The position numbers were made by a program, and so were the translations under genes. Positions 26,480-36,711 of a stretch of DNA of 64,000 nt are shown here, in pieces. The notes below the pieces were generated by a model. The model had not been told where the DNA came from. It did no database searches and saw only the letters and a program-made list of their open reading frames with translations. The stretch's first letter is position 1. The number at the start of each line of letters is the position of its first letter. The DNA is from Microbispora bryophytorum (GTDB taxonomy: Bacteria; Actinomycetota; Actinomycetes; Streptosporangiales; Streptosporangiaceae), in contig NZ_VIRL01000011.1 of assembly GCF_006874465.1 (NCBI RefSeq), positions 124,001-188,000 on the forward strand, in the 5' to 3' direction.

Positions 26480-27385
26480 CTACGACTGGCCGGCGATGCG
26501 GGCGAGCAGCCGGGCGAACTCCGGCGGCGGCGCGACGACCAGCCGGGTCTGCCCGTCGTGACTGATGAGGTCGGCCTGGATGCGGGTCAGCTTGCCCCGG
26601 CGCCACCAGTACACGTGGGGGCTGAGCCCGTCGGTCCGGCCGGCGTGCTCCCGGTGGGCGAAGATGCGCAGGCGCTCGATCGCGCGGACCACGCCGATGC
26701 CGGCCACCGGGTGCACCGCGACCATGCCTCGATGCGGCAGCACGGCGAGCGTGCCGTCCTCGGGCACGTCCATGTACGCCGTGAGGCGGCGCAGGTGGGC
26801 CGCCGCGCTTGGCGCGGACAGCAGCGAGACCTCGGTCCCCGCGAGGTCGAGCTGCGACACGGTCGGCCGCTCGTCGGTCAGGGCGTTGCCGATCGCCACG
26901 TCGAGCGCCTCGGCCGGCGGGATCGGCCAGCAGAAGGCCTCCTCCGGGCGCACCGGACGAGCGCCGATGGTCAGCACCTCGATCAGGTCGGCGCTGAGGT
27001 GGCGGCCGATGATCCGGGAGGGGTCGGGGAAGGCGGGGTCGTCCGCGGCGTGGACCCGCGTGCGCAGCAGCGGCTTGATGGGCGTGAGGTTGCAGGCGTC
27101 GAACGGCTCGCCCGACACCGCGTGGGCCAGGTGCTCGGAGACCAGCATCGGCCAGTCCTCGCGGGCGCGGCGACCGGCCTCTCTGCGCAGGCCGACGAGG
27201 TTCACCGCCCGCTCACGCTCAGGCGAGGTCAGGGTCAGCGACGTGCCGTCGGCCGCGAACGCGCAGGTGTAGCCCATGGTCTCGGCGACCAGGGCCAGCA
27301 GGGAGTCGAGATCGACGTCCTCGACGGCTCTCAGAGCGGGATGGTCCGGTCGCGTCCGGCTAAGCAGTCGCCGCAGGAGTCCCAA
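26480..27385 (-). CDS. Hypothetical protein of about 300 residues
   Basis: 301 residues. The TTG start at 27385 has GAAGGGA with good spacing. It starts with a basic amphipathic segment MGLLRRLLSRTRP, has no transmembrane helix, and ends PPPEFARLLARIAGQS. Segments such as HLSADLIEVLTIGARPVRPE and GTLAVLPHRGMVAVHPV suggest a mixed alpha/beta protein. The overall plan loosely recalls DUF1444/YtpQ-type proteins, but I cannot support that firmly. Codon bias is normal, so the gene is real. Confidence 0.6.
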   Translation of the reverse strand: MGLLRRLLSRTRPDHPALRAVEDVDLDSLLALVAETMGYTCAFAADGTSLTLTSPERERAVNLVGLRREAGRRAREDWPMLVSEHLAHAVSGEPFDACNLTPIKPLLRTRVHAADDPAFPDPSRIIGRHLSADLIEVLTIGARPVRPEEAFCWPIPPAEALDVAIGNALTDERPTVSQLDLAGTEVSLLSAPSAAAHLRRLTAYMDVPEDGTLAVLPHRGMVAVHPVAGIGVVRAIERLRIFAHREHAGRTDGLSPHVYWWRRGKLTRIQADLISHDGQTRLVVAPPPEFARLLARIAGQS

Positions 27386-27428
27386 CGCACCATCCCTTCA
27401 CCACGGCCCGGGCATATCCGGGCGCGTC

Positions 27429-28391
27429 TCAGGTTGCCGCGTCAGAGTCGCGGAAGGTGCCCGCGACAGAGCACGATTCGGTCACAATAGCCACATTCGT
27501 CTCTAACCACATCGCCATCTGTGGTGTGCCATGGCCGACAGGCAGGCCCGCGACGACCGGGACGCCCAGCGGGACCAGGAGTTCCGTCAGCACGGGCAGC
27601 GGGTCGCCGCAGTCGACCCACGATCCCAGCACGATGCCCGCCGCGCCGTCGAGACACCCGGCCTGCAGCAGTTGCGTCACCATGCGGTCGATCCGATACG
27701 GCTCCTCGGTGACGTCCTCCAGCAGGACGATGCGGTCCCGCGCACGCAGCGCGTACGGCGTGCCGCACAGGGCGGCCAGCAGAGCGAGGTTTCCCCCGGT
27801 GAGCCGGCCCTCGGCCCGGCCGGGCACGATCACCCGGTCGCCCGTGACCGGCGCGGGCGTGCCGCCTTCGAACAGGGCCTCGCGCAGGTGGGCGAAGGTG
27901 ACCGGCTCGGGCCCCTCCGGGTCGCTGATCGTCGCGCCCGCCGGCATCGGCCCGAACAGCGTCGCCAGGCCCAGCCGGTCGGCGAAGGCCCGGTGCAGCG
28001 CGGTGATGTCGCTCGACCCGAGCAGGATCTTCGGACCGGCCGCCGTCATGGCGTCCCAGTCGAGCAACCCCAGCAGCCGGGTGGTGCCGTAGCCGCCCCT
28101 GGCGCAGATGACCGCCGCCACCCCGGGATCGCACCACGCGTCCTGGAGGTCGGCCGCCCGTGCGGCGTCCGGCCCGGCCAGGTAGCCCTCCCGCGCGAGG
28201 ATCGACGCCCCGTGCACGACCCGCAGTCCGAGCCCGGACAGGACCTCCGTGCCGCGCTCGAGCCGTACGGGATCGACGGGGCCGGCCGGCGCGACCAGCG
28301 CGACGGTGTCGCCGGGCCGCAGCCGCCGGGGCAGGCTCGGGACCGTTACCGAGGCGTCACCGTCCGCCCCGCCGCGGAAGCGCTCGCTCAC
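27429..28391 (-). CDS. S66-family LD-carboxypeptidase (MccF/LdcA-type)
   Basis: 320 residues. GTG start; a GTG-overlapping palindrome is at 28389-28404. N-terminal domain RLRPGDTVALVAPAGPV, nucleophile Ser in ILLGSSDITALH, and the C-terminal part of the Ser-Glu-His relay in VAGLPVGHG with VLLEDVTEEPYRIDRM. The family removes the terminal D-Ala from murein tetrapeptides in recycling, or cleaves microcin C-like compounds (MccF). No signal peptide, so it is cytosolic. It is divergent to the sulfotransferase with 31 bp between starts. Confidence 0.88.
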   Translation of the reverse strand: MSERFRGGADGDASVTVPSLPRRLRPGDTVALVAPAGPVDPVRLERGTEVLSGLGLRVVHGASILAREGYLAGPDAARAADLQDAWCDPGVAAVICARGGYGTTRLLGLLDWDAMTAAGPKILLGSSDITALHRAFADRLGLATLFGPMPAGATISDPEGPEPVTFAHLREALFEGGTPAPVTGDRVIVPGRAEGRLTGGNLALLAALCGTPYALRARDRIVLLEDVTEEPYRIDRMVTQLLQAGCLDGAAGIVLGSWVDCGDPLPVLTELLVPLGVPVVAGLPVGHGTPQMAMWLETNVAIVTESCSVAGTFRDSDAAT

Positions 28392-28404
28392 CCTTCAAAG
28401 GGTG
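28389..28404. promoter_or_regulatory. Perfect palindrome CACCCTT-CA-AAGGGTG in a 31-bp divergent region
   Basis: 7-bp arms around a 2-nt centre. It covers the GTG start codon of the LD-carboxypeptidase and lies 19 bp before the ATG of the sulfotransferase. It could be a shared operator for two leaderless or short-leader transcripts. Confidence 0.45.
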
Positions 28405-28422
28405 TCAGACTTAGCGGTATCT

Positions 28423-29301
28423 ATGCGACCTCCGACGCACATCCTCGTGGTCAACGGTGTCAAGGTCCGTCGTCCGGTGTTCGTTGTCGCGGCGCCGCAC
28501 TCCGGCGCGGACCTGCTGAGCCGTGCCCTCAAGCGCTCGCCGGGTTTCCACGTGACCATGGGCAGGGGCCCGGTGGCACGGGTCGTCCACGCCTTCGCCA
28601 GGAGGCCGTCGATCGCCCGCAGCGGCGGCGCCCCGCAGGTGCTGCGCGACGTGCTGGCCGAGGCGTGGCAGGTGGTGCCGGCGGCGTGCGCGGAGTGCAC
28701 GGCCACCTGCCGGGAGGCGGGCGGCATCGTCGGCGCGGGGCCGTGCGTCGGGCCGGGCGCGCTGTCTCGCTTCGGCGACGCCAGCCCCGACCTGCTCTAC
28801 AGCGTGCCGGTGCTGCTGCGGGCGTTCCCCGACGCCCGGCTCATCCAGATCATCCGCGACGGCCGCGACGTCGTTGCCGACATGCTCGCCGACCCCGCCT
28901 GCATGACCTGGGTCAAGCCCCACATGCTGAGCGAGGACGCCGAGTTTCCCAACCCGTTCCTCGGCGTGCGCTCGGCCGAGCACCGCGAGCGCTGGGCCGG
29001 CATGCCGCCCGCGGGCAAGTGCGCCCTGCGCTGGCGCGGCGCCGTGCGGCTGAGCGCCGCCCTGCGCCGCGAACTGCCCGGCGAGCATCTGCTCACCCTG
29101 CGGTACGAGGACATGGTGGCCTCGCCGGGAGAGGCGATCGACGCGGTGTCGTCCTTCCTGGAATCGAAGATCTCCACGATCGCGCTGTACGGCAGGACGA
29201 TCCCCCGGCCGGGAAGCTGGCGCAGGCGGCTGTCGGCCGAGGACGCCGAACTGGTGGAGAAAGTAACCAGGGACGAGCTCGCCCGCCTCGGCTACCGCTG
29301 A
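28423..29301 (+). CDS. Sulfotransferase-family protein
   Basis: 292 residues from ATG 28423; there is almost no space for a Shine-Dalgarno after the divergent promoter, so it may be leaderless. The 5'-phosphosulfate loop is VVAAPHSGADLLSRAL near residue 20 and the 3'-phosphate region is IIRDGRDVVADML near 145. A Cys-rich stretch (CAECTATC) lies near residues 88-95. It likely transfers sulfate from PAPS to a small molecule or glycan; the substrate is unknown. Its stop codon starts a 28-bp repeat array. Confidence 0.8.
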   Translation: MRPPTHILVVNGVKVRRPVFVVAAPHSGADLLSRALKRSPGFHVTMGRGPVARVVHAFARRPSIARSGGAPQVLRDVLAEAWQVVPAACAECTATCREAGGIVGAGPCVGPGALSRFGDASPDLLYSVPVLLRAFPDARLIQIIRDGRDVVADMLADPACMTWVKPHMLSEDAEFPNPFLGVRSAEHRERWAGMPPAGKCALRWRGAVRLSAALRRELPGEHLLTLRYEDMVASPGEAIDAVSSFLESKISTIALYGRTIPRPGSWRRRLSAEDAELVEKVTRDELARLGYR

Positions 29302-29372
29302 GCCGTGTCTCAGGCGCCGCTGACGCCGAGCCGTATCTGAGGCGCCGCTGACGCCGAGCTGTGTGTCAGGCC
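29297..29372. repeat. Stop-anchored 28-bp tandem repeats at the end of the sulfotransferase gene
   Basis: Units at 29297 (shorter by 6 nt), 29319 and 29347 share GCTGACGCCGAGCCGT followed by CTGAGGCGCC. The first holds the TGA at 29299-29301. TGAs at 29299, 29321 and 29349 lie in three different frames. Confidence 0.8.
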
Positions 29373-29390
29373 AGGCGTCTCGGGTGCGCC

Positions 29391-31277
29391 TCAGGCGCCG
29401 CCCGGGCCGGAGCCGGTGAACTGCGTGCGGTACAGCTCGGCGTAGGCGCCGGCCCGCTCCAGCAACTCCTCGTGCCGGCCGCGTTCGACGACCCGGCCGT
29501 CGTCGACCACCAGGATCGTGTCGGCCTCGCGGATGGTCGACAGCCGGTGGGCGATCACCAGCGACGTCCTCCCCCGCAGGGCGGTCTTGAGCGCCTGCTG
29601 CACCGCGGCCTCGGACTCCGAGTCCAGATGGGCGGTCGCCTCGTCCAGCACCACCACCCGCGGCGCCTTCAGCAGGAGCCGCGCCAGCGCGATGCGCTGC
29701 TTCTCCCCTCCCGACAGCCGGTAGCCGCGGTCGCCGACGACCGTCTCCAGTTCCTCCGGCAGGTTCTTCACCAGGTCGGCGATCTGGGCCGCGCGCAGGG
29801 CCTCCCAGATCTCCTCGTCGGTCGCCTCGGGACGGGCGTAGCGGAGGTTGCTGCCGATCGTGTCGTGGAACAGGTGGGCGTCCTGCATGACCACTCCCAC
29901 CGTGTCCCTGATGCCGTCCAGGGTGGCGTCGCGGACGTCGACGCCGTTGATCCGGACGGCCCCCTCGTCCACGTCGTACAGCCGGGACACCAGTGAGGTG
30001 ATGGTCGTCTTGCCCGCGCCCGAGTGACCGACGAGCGCCACCAGCTCGCCCGGGTGCGCGGTGAACGACACGCCCTTGAGCACCTCCTGCGAGGGCCCGG
30101 TGTCCGGGCGGGCCACCGACTCCAGCGACGCCAGCGAGACATCGGAGGCGGCCGGGTAGCGGAAGCGGACGTCGTCGAACTCGATCGTGACCGGTCCTTC
30201 GGGGATCGGTCCCGCGTCCGGCTTCTCGGCCACCATCGGCTTGAGGTCGAGCACCTCGAAGACGCGGTCGAAGCTCACCAGCGCGGTCATCACGTCCACG
30301 TGGACGTTCGACAGGCTGGTCAGCGGGCCGTAGAGCCGCATCAGCAGGGACGACTGGGCGACCAGGGTGCCGAGCGCGAAGGCCCCGGAGATCGCGAGCA
30401 CGCCGCCGAGACCGTAGACGAGGGCGGTCGCCAGCGCGGCGACCAGGCCGAGCGCGATGCGGAACACCGCGCCGTACATGGCGACGATCACGCCCACGTC
30501 GCGGACCCGTCCCGCGCGGTCCGCGAAGTGGGCCGCCTCGTCGTCCGGCCTGCCGTACAGCTTGGCGACCATGGCGCCGGCCACGTTGAACCGCTCGGTC
30601 ATCACCGAGCTCATCTCGGCGTCGAGCTGCATCTGCTCGCGGGTCAGCGTGGACATTCGGCGGCCGACCCACTTCGCCGGGAAGACGAAGATCGGCAACA
30701 GGACCAGCGCGACCAGCGTGACCTGCCACGACAGCACGAGCATGGTGACGAGCACCATGACCAGGCTGATGACGTTGGACACCACCGACGACAGCGTGCT
30801 GGTGAGGGCGCGCTGCGCCCCGATGACGTCGGTGTTCAGCCGGGACACCAGCGCGCCGGTCTGGGCGCGCATGAAGAACGCGACCGGCATCCGCTGCACG
30901 TGGTCGAAGACCTCGGTGCGCAGGTTGTAGATCAGGCCCTCGCCGATCCGGGCGGAATACCACCGCTGGAGCAGGCCGAGCCCGGCGTCCAGCACCGCCA
31001 GCCCCCCGATCACCACGGCGAGCCACATCACGACGTCGACCCGCCCAGGGGTGATGCCGTAGTCGATGATCGCCTTCATCAACAGCGGGTTGGCGACCAC
31101 GATGACCGCGTCGACCATGACCAGCGCGAGGAAACCGGCGATCTGTGTGCGGAACGGCCGGGCGTATCCGGCGATGCGCCGGACGGTCCCCGGCGCGATC
31201 CGCTCCTTCGTCACGGAGCTGTCACGCCGTAAGGACCGCATCACCTGAAGGCCGTAGCCCCCGTTCATCATCGACAT
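29391..31277 (-). CDS. ABC exporter, fused permease and ATPase (multidrug/lipid type)
   Basis: 628 residues. ATG 31277 with GGGAGGA upstream. Six-helix exporter membrane domain (residues about 40-340), then an ATPase with Walker A VGHSGAGKTT, signature LSGGEKQRIALARLLL, Walker B VVVLDEATAHLD and the switch His in VIAHRLS. An extra segment (ASDVSLASLESVARPDTGPS) sits just before Walker A. It probably acts as a homodimer exporting a lipophilic compound. It follows the enoyl-CoA hydratase gene in the same direction, 100 bp apart. Confidence 0.9.
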   Translation of the reverse strand: MSMMNGGYGLQVMRSLRRDSSVTKERIAPGTVRRIAGYARPFRTQIAGFLALVMVDAVIVVANPLLMKAIIDYGITPGRVDVVMWLAVVIGGLAVLDAGLGLLQRWYSARIGEGLIYNLRTEVFDHVQRMPVAFFMRAQTGALVSRLNTDVIGAQRALTSTLSSVVSNVISLVMVLVTMLVLSWQVTLVALVLLPIFVFPAKWVGRRMSTLTREQMQLDAEMSSVMTERFNVAGAMVAKLYGRPDDEAAHFADRAGRVRDVGVIVAMYGAVFRIALGLVAALATALVYGLGGVLAISGAFALGTLVAQSSLLMRLYGPLTSLSNVHVDVMTALVSFDRVFEVLDLKPMVAEKPDAGPIPEGPVTIEFDDVRFRYPAASDVSLASLESVARPDTGPSQEVLKGVSFTAHPGELVALVGHSGAGKTTITSLVSRLYDVDEGAVRINGVDVRDATLDGIRDTVGVVMQDAHLFHDTIGSNLRYARPEATDEEIWEALRAAQIADLVKNLPEELETVVGDRGYRLSGGEKQRIALARLLLKAPRVVVLDEATAHLDSESEAAVQQALKTALRGRTSLVIAHRLSTIREADTILVVDDGRVVERGRHEELLERAGAYAELYRTQFTGSGPGGA

Positions 31278-31377
31278 ATGTCGTACATCCTCCCAGCCGT
31301 GCAGCAGTGAGAGGACTCCCCCGATTCCCCGGTCAGCTCGAAGCGAACAGCATTTGTCCGTCCGACTCCGGCAGCAC

Positions 31378-32235
31378 CTATCCGTTCGCCCCGAACAGCG
31401 CCCGGATGCGCACCACCTGCTCGGCCCGCTCGGCGGCCGCCTGCTCCTCCAGTGTGCGTCCCGGCGCGGCCTGCAGCAGCCGCTTCGTGGCGGCCGCGGC
31501 GGCGCGGTCGGTCCCCAGCAGCGCCGCGGCCAGGTCCTCTACGGCCTGGGCCAGCTCGGACGCGGGCACCGCGATCTCGGCCAGACCGAGGCGTACGGCC
31601 TCGGCGGCACCAACGGTACGCGCGGTCAGGCACATCTCGATGGCCCGGGGAACCCCCACGATGTCGGCCAGGGGCTTGGTCCCGGTCAGGTCGGGAACCA
31701 GCCCCAGCGCGGGCTCTTTCATGCAGAACTTCACATCGTCCGCGACGACACGCAGGTCGCACGCGAGTGCGAGCTGGAAGCCCGCCCCGATCGCGTGGCC
31801 CTGCACGGCCGCGATCGACACGATCTCCGGCCTGCGCAGCCACAGAAAACCCTTCTGAGCCTCGGCGATGCGCTGCTCGAACTCGGTGTCGGCGAGCGCC
31901 GCGGCGCTCGCGAACGATTCCTGTCCGGGCACCCCCTCGGGCGTGAACATGCGCAGGTCGATCCCGGCTGAGAAGGACGGCCCCTCGCCTCTGACCACGA
32001 CCACTCTCACCTGCTCCGGAAGGGTCTCCCCGATCCGGGCCAGGGCCGACCATGTCGCGAACGTCTGAGCGTTGCGCTTGTCCGGCCGGTCCAAAGTGAC
32101 GGTCGCGATCTCGCCGTCCACCTCGAAACGCAGTCCGACCCCGGCCGGCGCGGCCGCCGAGATCGTCGACGCATCGGAGCCGTCGCCCGTCACACGGGCG
32201 TGCTCCGGATATCCCCCCATTGCCGCTTCCGCCAT
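31378..32235 (-). CDS. Enoyl-CoA hydratase/isomerase family protein
   Basis: 285 residues. ATG 32235 has AGGAG with good spacing; a longer frame upstream adds 31 unlikely residues. Crotonase fold: VTLDRPDKRNAQTF, oxyanion-hole region GPSFSAGIDLRMF and QGHAIGAGFQLALACDLRV. The catalytic Glu of hydratases in the second motif region is not clear; FCMKEPALGLVPD supplies a Glu two-thirds along. Probably a beta-oxidation type hydratase or isomerase, cytosolic. Confidence 0.88.
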   Translation of the reverse strand: MAEAAMGGYPEHARVTGDGSDASTISAAAPAGVGLRFEVDGEIATVTLDRPDKRNAQTFATWSALARIGETLPEQVRVVVVRGEGPSFSAGIDLRMFTPEGVPGQESFASAAALADTEFEQRIAEAQKGFLWLRRPEIVSIAAVQGHAIGAGFQLALACDLRVVADDVKFCMKEPALGLVPDLTGTKPLADIVGVPRAIEMCLTARTVGAAEAVRLGLAEIAVPASELAQAVEDLAAALLGTDRAAAAATKRLLQAAPGRTLEEQAAAERAEQVVRIRALFGANG

Positions 32236-32433
32236 GCCCCGCTCCTGCTTCAGTGCGGAAGACGTCGCCTCGCACGGCCGGTCCGGTGCGGCGCACCGTC
32301 CGTGCCGGGCGTCCGCCCTCCTGTTCATCTCGCGGTCGCGCCCGAGCTTACCGAATATCGTTCTGGCTGATCGGACACGACCGCCCCTCCTGCAGGAACG
32401 AGCGGCTGCGGTCGCGCGTCTTGAGGTGGATCT

Positions 32434-32649
32434 CTAGCGCTTGGACTTGCCCCGGGTCGCGCCGCCGCGCCCGCGCAGAGTCACCCCGGACTCGCTCAGG
32501 ATGCGGTGGATGAACCCGTACGAGCGGCCGGTGGAAGCAGCCAGGGCGCGGATGCTCTCACCCGCGGAATAGCGCTTCTTGAGATCGGCGGCCAGCTTTT
32601 CCCGGTCGGCCCCGGTCACCCGGGTGCCCTTCTTCAGAGTCTCGGCCAC
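32434..32649 (-). CDS. Small helix-turn-helix protein
   Basis: 71 residues, GTG start with AGGAGG 5 nt upstream. Nearly the whole protein is one HTH: LKKRYSAGESIRALAASTGR, then SYGFIHRILSESGVTLRGRG, ending in a basic tail TRGKSKR. It resembles the short resolvase-type HTH proteins conserved in actinomycetes. It likely binds DNA; target unknown. Downstream of the ABC-F gene in the same direction. Confidence 0.85.
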   Translation of the reverse strand: MAETLKKGTRVTGADREKLAADLKKRYSAGESIRALAASTGRSYGFIHRILSESGVTLRGRGGATRGKSKR

Positions 32650-32764
32650 GAGTACCTCCTGTAGTGCCAGACTTCCGCAGCGTTACTTCAGCCCATGATC
32701 AGTCATTTCGACGGGATCGGCTACCTACTCCGCGGGAAAAGATCCCTACCCGCTCAAATTAAGA

Positions 32765-34363
<1,599 letters not shown>

Positions 34364-34522
34364 GGTTAAGGGGACACTCCCGTAGGTGATGAGGTCGGCG
34401 TCGGCACCGGGAGCGATCAGTCGGGAGCGCGCATGGGCTCAAGTGTAGTGCCGCCGTGTCCACCGCCGTCTGCGGTGAAACCCCGCCCTCGCTCCGCCGC
34501 CGCCCCGCCGCCGCACGGCCGG

Positions 34523-35218
34523 TCAGGGGTCGATCAGGCGGATCCGTACGGCGCGGAACAACGCGGGGGCGCCCTCCAGGACCGCCAGCCGGGGATCGGG
34601 GACGGTGAGGAAGGGGCCGGTCTCCAGGGCGAACAGCGGCGCGAGGCGCCGGTCGCGCCTGATCTCGTCGATCGAGCGCCGGTCCCCGCCGAGGACGACG
34701 GCCTCCAGGTCCGCGAGCCTCGGCAGGAGGACGCGGGCGGCCACCTCGGCGGCGGCCCCCAGCGCCTCGGCCGACTGCTTGTCCCTGCGCCGCGCGAAGC
34801 GCTGCTGCGACCACCCGCCGGCCGCGCTGCGCCCGTGGACCTGGCGCGAGCCGACCTTGCCCGTGACGAGGCGGGCGCCGGTGAAGACGCCGGCGGCGTG
34901 CCCGCCGAGCCGGGCCAGCAGCACGCCGACGGTCCGCTCACGGCGCACGTGGGCCACCAGCGCCGCCGCGGGCGGGGGCAGGCGCGGCTCGTCCTCGTGC
35001 CCACCGTCACCTTCACCGTCGCGGGAGGGGCGCAGCGGCGGGAACGGCATGTGGCACTCGGCGATCGCGCCGTCGGCGGCGTCGAGACGGACCAGGTCGG
35101 GCAGGACGACGGCCTCGATCGTGCCGTGCCGCCCGGCGAAGCTCGCGATCCATCGGGCGAGCCTCTCAGGGGCGACCGAGATCCATCTGCCGCCTCCAGC
35201 GGCGGGCCCTGCCGTCAT
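34523..35218 (-). CDS. acVLRF1-family peptidyl-tRNA hydrolase (Vms1-like release factor)
   Basis: 231 residues. Diagnostic central motif HGRSAAGGWSQQRFARRR followed by DKQ, corresponding to the GSQ-type catalytic loop of the actinobacterial Vms1-like release factor 1 family. The N-terminal part has RWISVAPERLARWIASFA; the C-terminal part has VVLGGDRRSIDEI. It should release nascent chains from stalled or split large subunits during ribosome quality control. The stretch PSRDGEGDGGHEDEPRLPPP around residue 65-85 is a low-complexity insertion. Followed by the ABC-F gene. Confidence 0.82.
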   Translation of the reverse strand: MTAGPAAGGGRWISVAPERLARWIASFAGRHGTIEAVVLPDLVRLDAADGAIAECHMPFPPLRPSRDGEGDGGHEDEPRLPPPAAALVAHVRRERTVGVLLARLGGHAAGVFTGARLVTGKVGSRQVHGRSAAGGWSQQRFARRRDKQSAEALGAAAEVAARVLLPRLADLEAVVLGGDRRSIDEIRRDRRLAPLFALETGPFLTVPDPRLAVLEGAPALFRAVRIRLIDP

Positions 35219-35323
35219 GGCTGATCAGCCTACTCGTGCCCCGTCTGTAGGATTCCGTCCAACTGACGAGGAAATATAGGTGAATTTCCCCCCGTAGACG
35301 GCAAGTGCGGGGATTGGGCGTCC

Positions 35324-35338
35324 CACAATTCAATTGTG
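35324..35338. promoter_or_regulatory. 15-bp perfect palindrome CACAATT-C-AATTGTG over a start codon
   Basis: Arms at 35324-35330 and 35332-35338; the last three bases are the GTG proposed as the start of the EAL-CBS gene. CACAAT at 35324-35329 also resembles a -10 element spaced for a leaderless transcript. No Shine-Dalgarno is present. It is strikingly AT-rich for this genome. Confidence 0.5.
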
Positions 35339-36697
35339 TCGCTCCCCTCCCCTCCGACGGCGCCGCTCGCCGCGGCTTCGCAACGCACCCCGGCGTCCGG
35401 TCCGGCCCCGGCGACCCCGTTCCCCCGGGACAGCGTGCGAGAACACGGCCCCGCGGACATGACGGGGGACCACGACCCGGCCACCATGGTGCGCAGATAC
35501 ACCCCGGCGGCGGCCGCCCCGCCATACGACCAGCGCGTGTACCCGCCCGAGGGTCACCAGCCCGGCCTCCCCGGCCCGGCCACTCCGCGCTTCCTCCCGG
35601 TGGTCGACCTCGACACCGGCGGCGCCGTGGCCATCGAGGTGACCGCCGAGCGGGCCTCCTCCGGCGGCCCGGGTGGCCCGGGCGTCGCGGGCGTCGCGGG
35701 CACGGTGAACGGCCTGCTGGCCGCCGCCCGCGAGGAGGCCCTGCTGCCGCTGGTCCTGCCGATCTCCGCCGCCGCCGTCGCCGGGGGCACGGCCGGCCTC
35801 GCACCCCTGCACGAGGCCATGCGCGTGTGCAACCGGCGTCCCCGCGAGGTCATCCTCGTGATCGAGGGCGATCCCGGGCCCGTGGAGCGCACGGCCCTGC
35901 TGTCCGGGATCGACGGCCTGCGCGCGGTGGGCTACCTCATCGCGTTCGGCGGGGTCGGCACCACCGCGCTGCCGCTCGACCTGCTCGCCGACGCCTCGCC
36001 GTACGTGATCGCGCTGTCCTCCGACCTGGTGAGGCGGGGGCCACGCGACCCCCGGCGCGGCGCGCTCGCGGAATCGCTGGTCCGGCTCGCGCGCGGCGTC
36101 GGCGCGCACGTGCTCGCCCCGGGCGTGCGGGACGAGACGGAGCTGGCGGCCATACGCGGCTGGGGCATCAGGCTCACGCAGGGCCCCCTGCTCGCGCCGT
36201 CCGACTGGCGGCCCTCCCACGGCTACAACCGTGTCCACGTGCCGCTGCCGGTGCCGGAGGCGGCCGCGGTCACCGCGTCGCTGGGCCCCAGGGTGCAGGA
36301 GCTCCTGCTTCCCGCGGTGACGCTGCCGGCCGGGTCGACGGCCGAGGAGGTGGTCGCCGTGCTGAGCGCCGAGCCCTCGATCACGAGCGTGATCCTGGTG
36401 GACGAATACCAGCGGCCGCAGGGCAGCATCGACCGCAGCCGGTTCCTGCTCTTCATGGCCGGGGCGTACGGCCACGCGCTGCACGCGAAGAAGTCCGCCG
36501 CCCGTCTGGCGGACACCGCGAAGATCGTGGCGAAGACGACCCCGGTGATCGCGGCCATGCAGGTGGCGGGGCAGGACAACGCCCGCGTGTACGACGACCT
36601 CGTGGTGGTCGACGAAGTCGGCAGGTGCATGGGCGTGGTGCGGGTCGGCGACCTGCTGCGACACGCCGCCGCCCTCCAGGCGCAGCCGGCCCGCTGA
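35336..36697 (+). CDS. Degenerate EAL-domain protein with C-terminal CBS-like module
   Basis: 453 residues from GTG 35336; the first 80 are Pro/Ala-rich and the true start could be later (ATG 35459). Residues about 85-290 follow an EAL phosphodiesterase plan: LPVVDLDTGGAVAIEVT (EAL replaced by Ile-Glu101-Val), and the DDFG region is degenerate (IAFGGVGTTALPLDLLADA). The lysine/aspartate of KxD is also missing, so c-di-GMP hydrolysis is unlikely. The last about 150 residues (VILVDEYQRPQGSIDRSRFL, VVVDEVGRCMGVVRVGDLL) look like a CBS pair. Probably a nucleotide-sensing regulatory protein. Confidence 0.7.
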   Translation: MSLPSPPTAPLAAASQRTPASGPAPATPFPRDSVREHGPADMTGDHDPATMVRRYTPAAAAPPYDQRVYPPEGHQPGLPGPATPRFLPVVDLDTGGAVAIEVTAERASSGGPGGPGVAGVAGTVNGLLAAAREEALLPLVLPISAAAVAGGTAGLAPLHEAMRVCNRRPREVILVIEGDPGPVERTALLSGIDGLRAVGYLIAFGGVGTTALPLDLLADASPYVIALSSDLVRRGPRDPRRGALAESLVRLARGVGAHVLAPGVRDETELAAIRGWGIRLTQGPLLAPSDWRPSHGYNRVHVPLPVPEAAAVTASLGPRVQELLLPAVTLPAGSTAEEVVAVLSAEPSITSVILVDEYQRPQGSIDRSRFLLFMAGAYGHALHAKKSAARLADTAKIVAKTTPVIAAMQVAGQDNARVYDDLVVVDEVGRCMGVVRVGDLLRHAAALQAQPAR

Positions 36698-36711
36698 GCC
36701 CGCCTCGCCGG

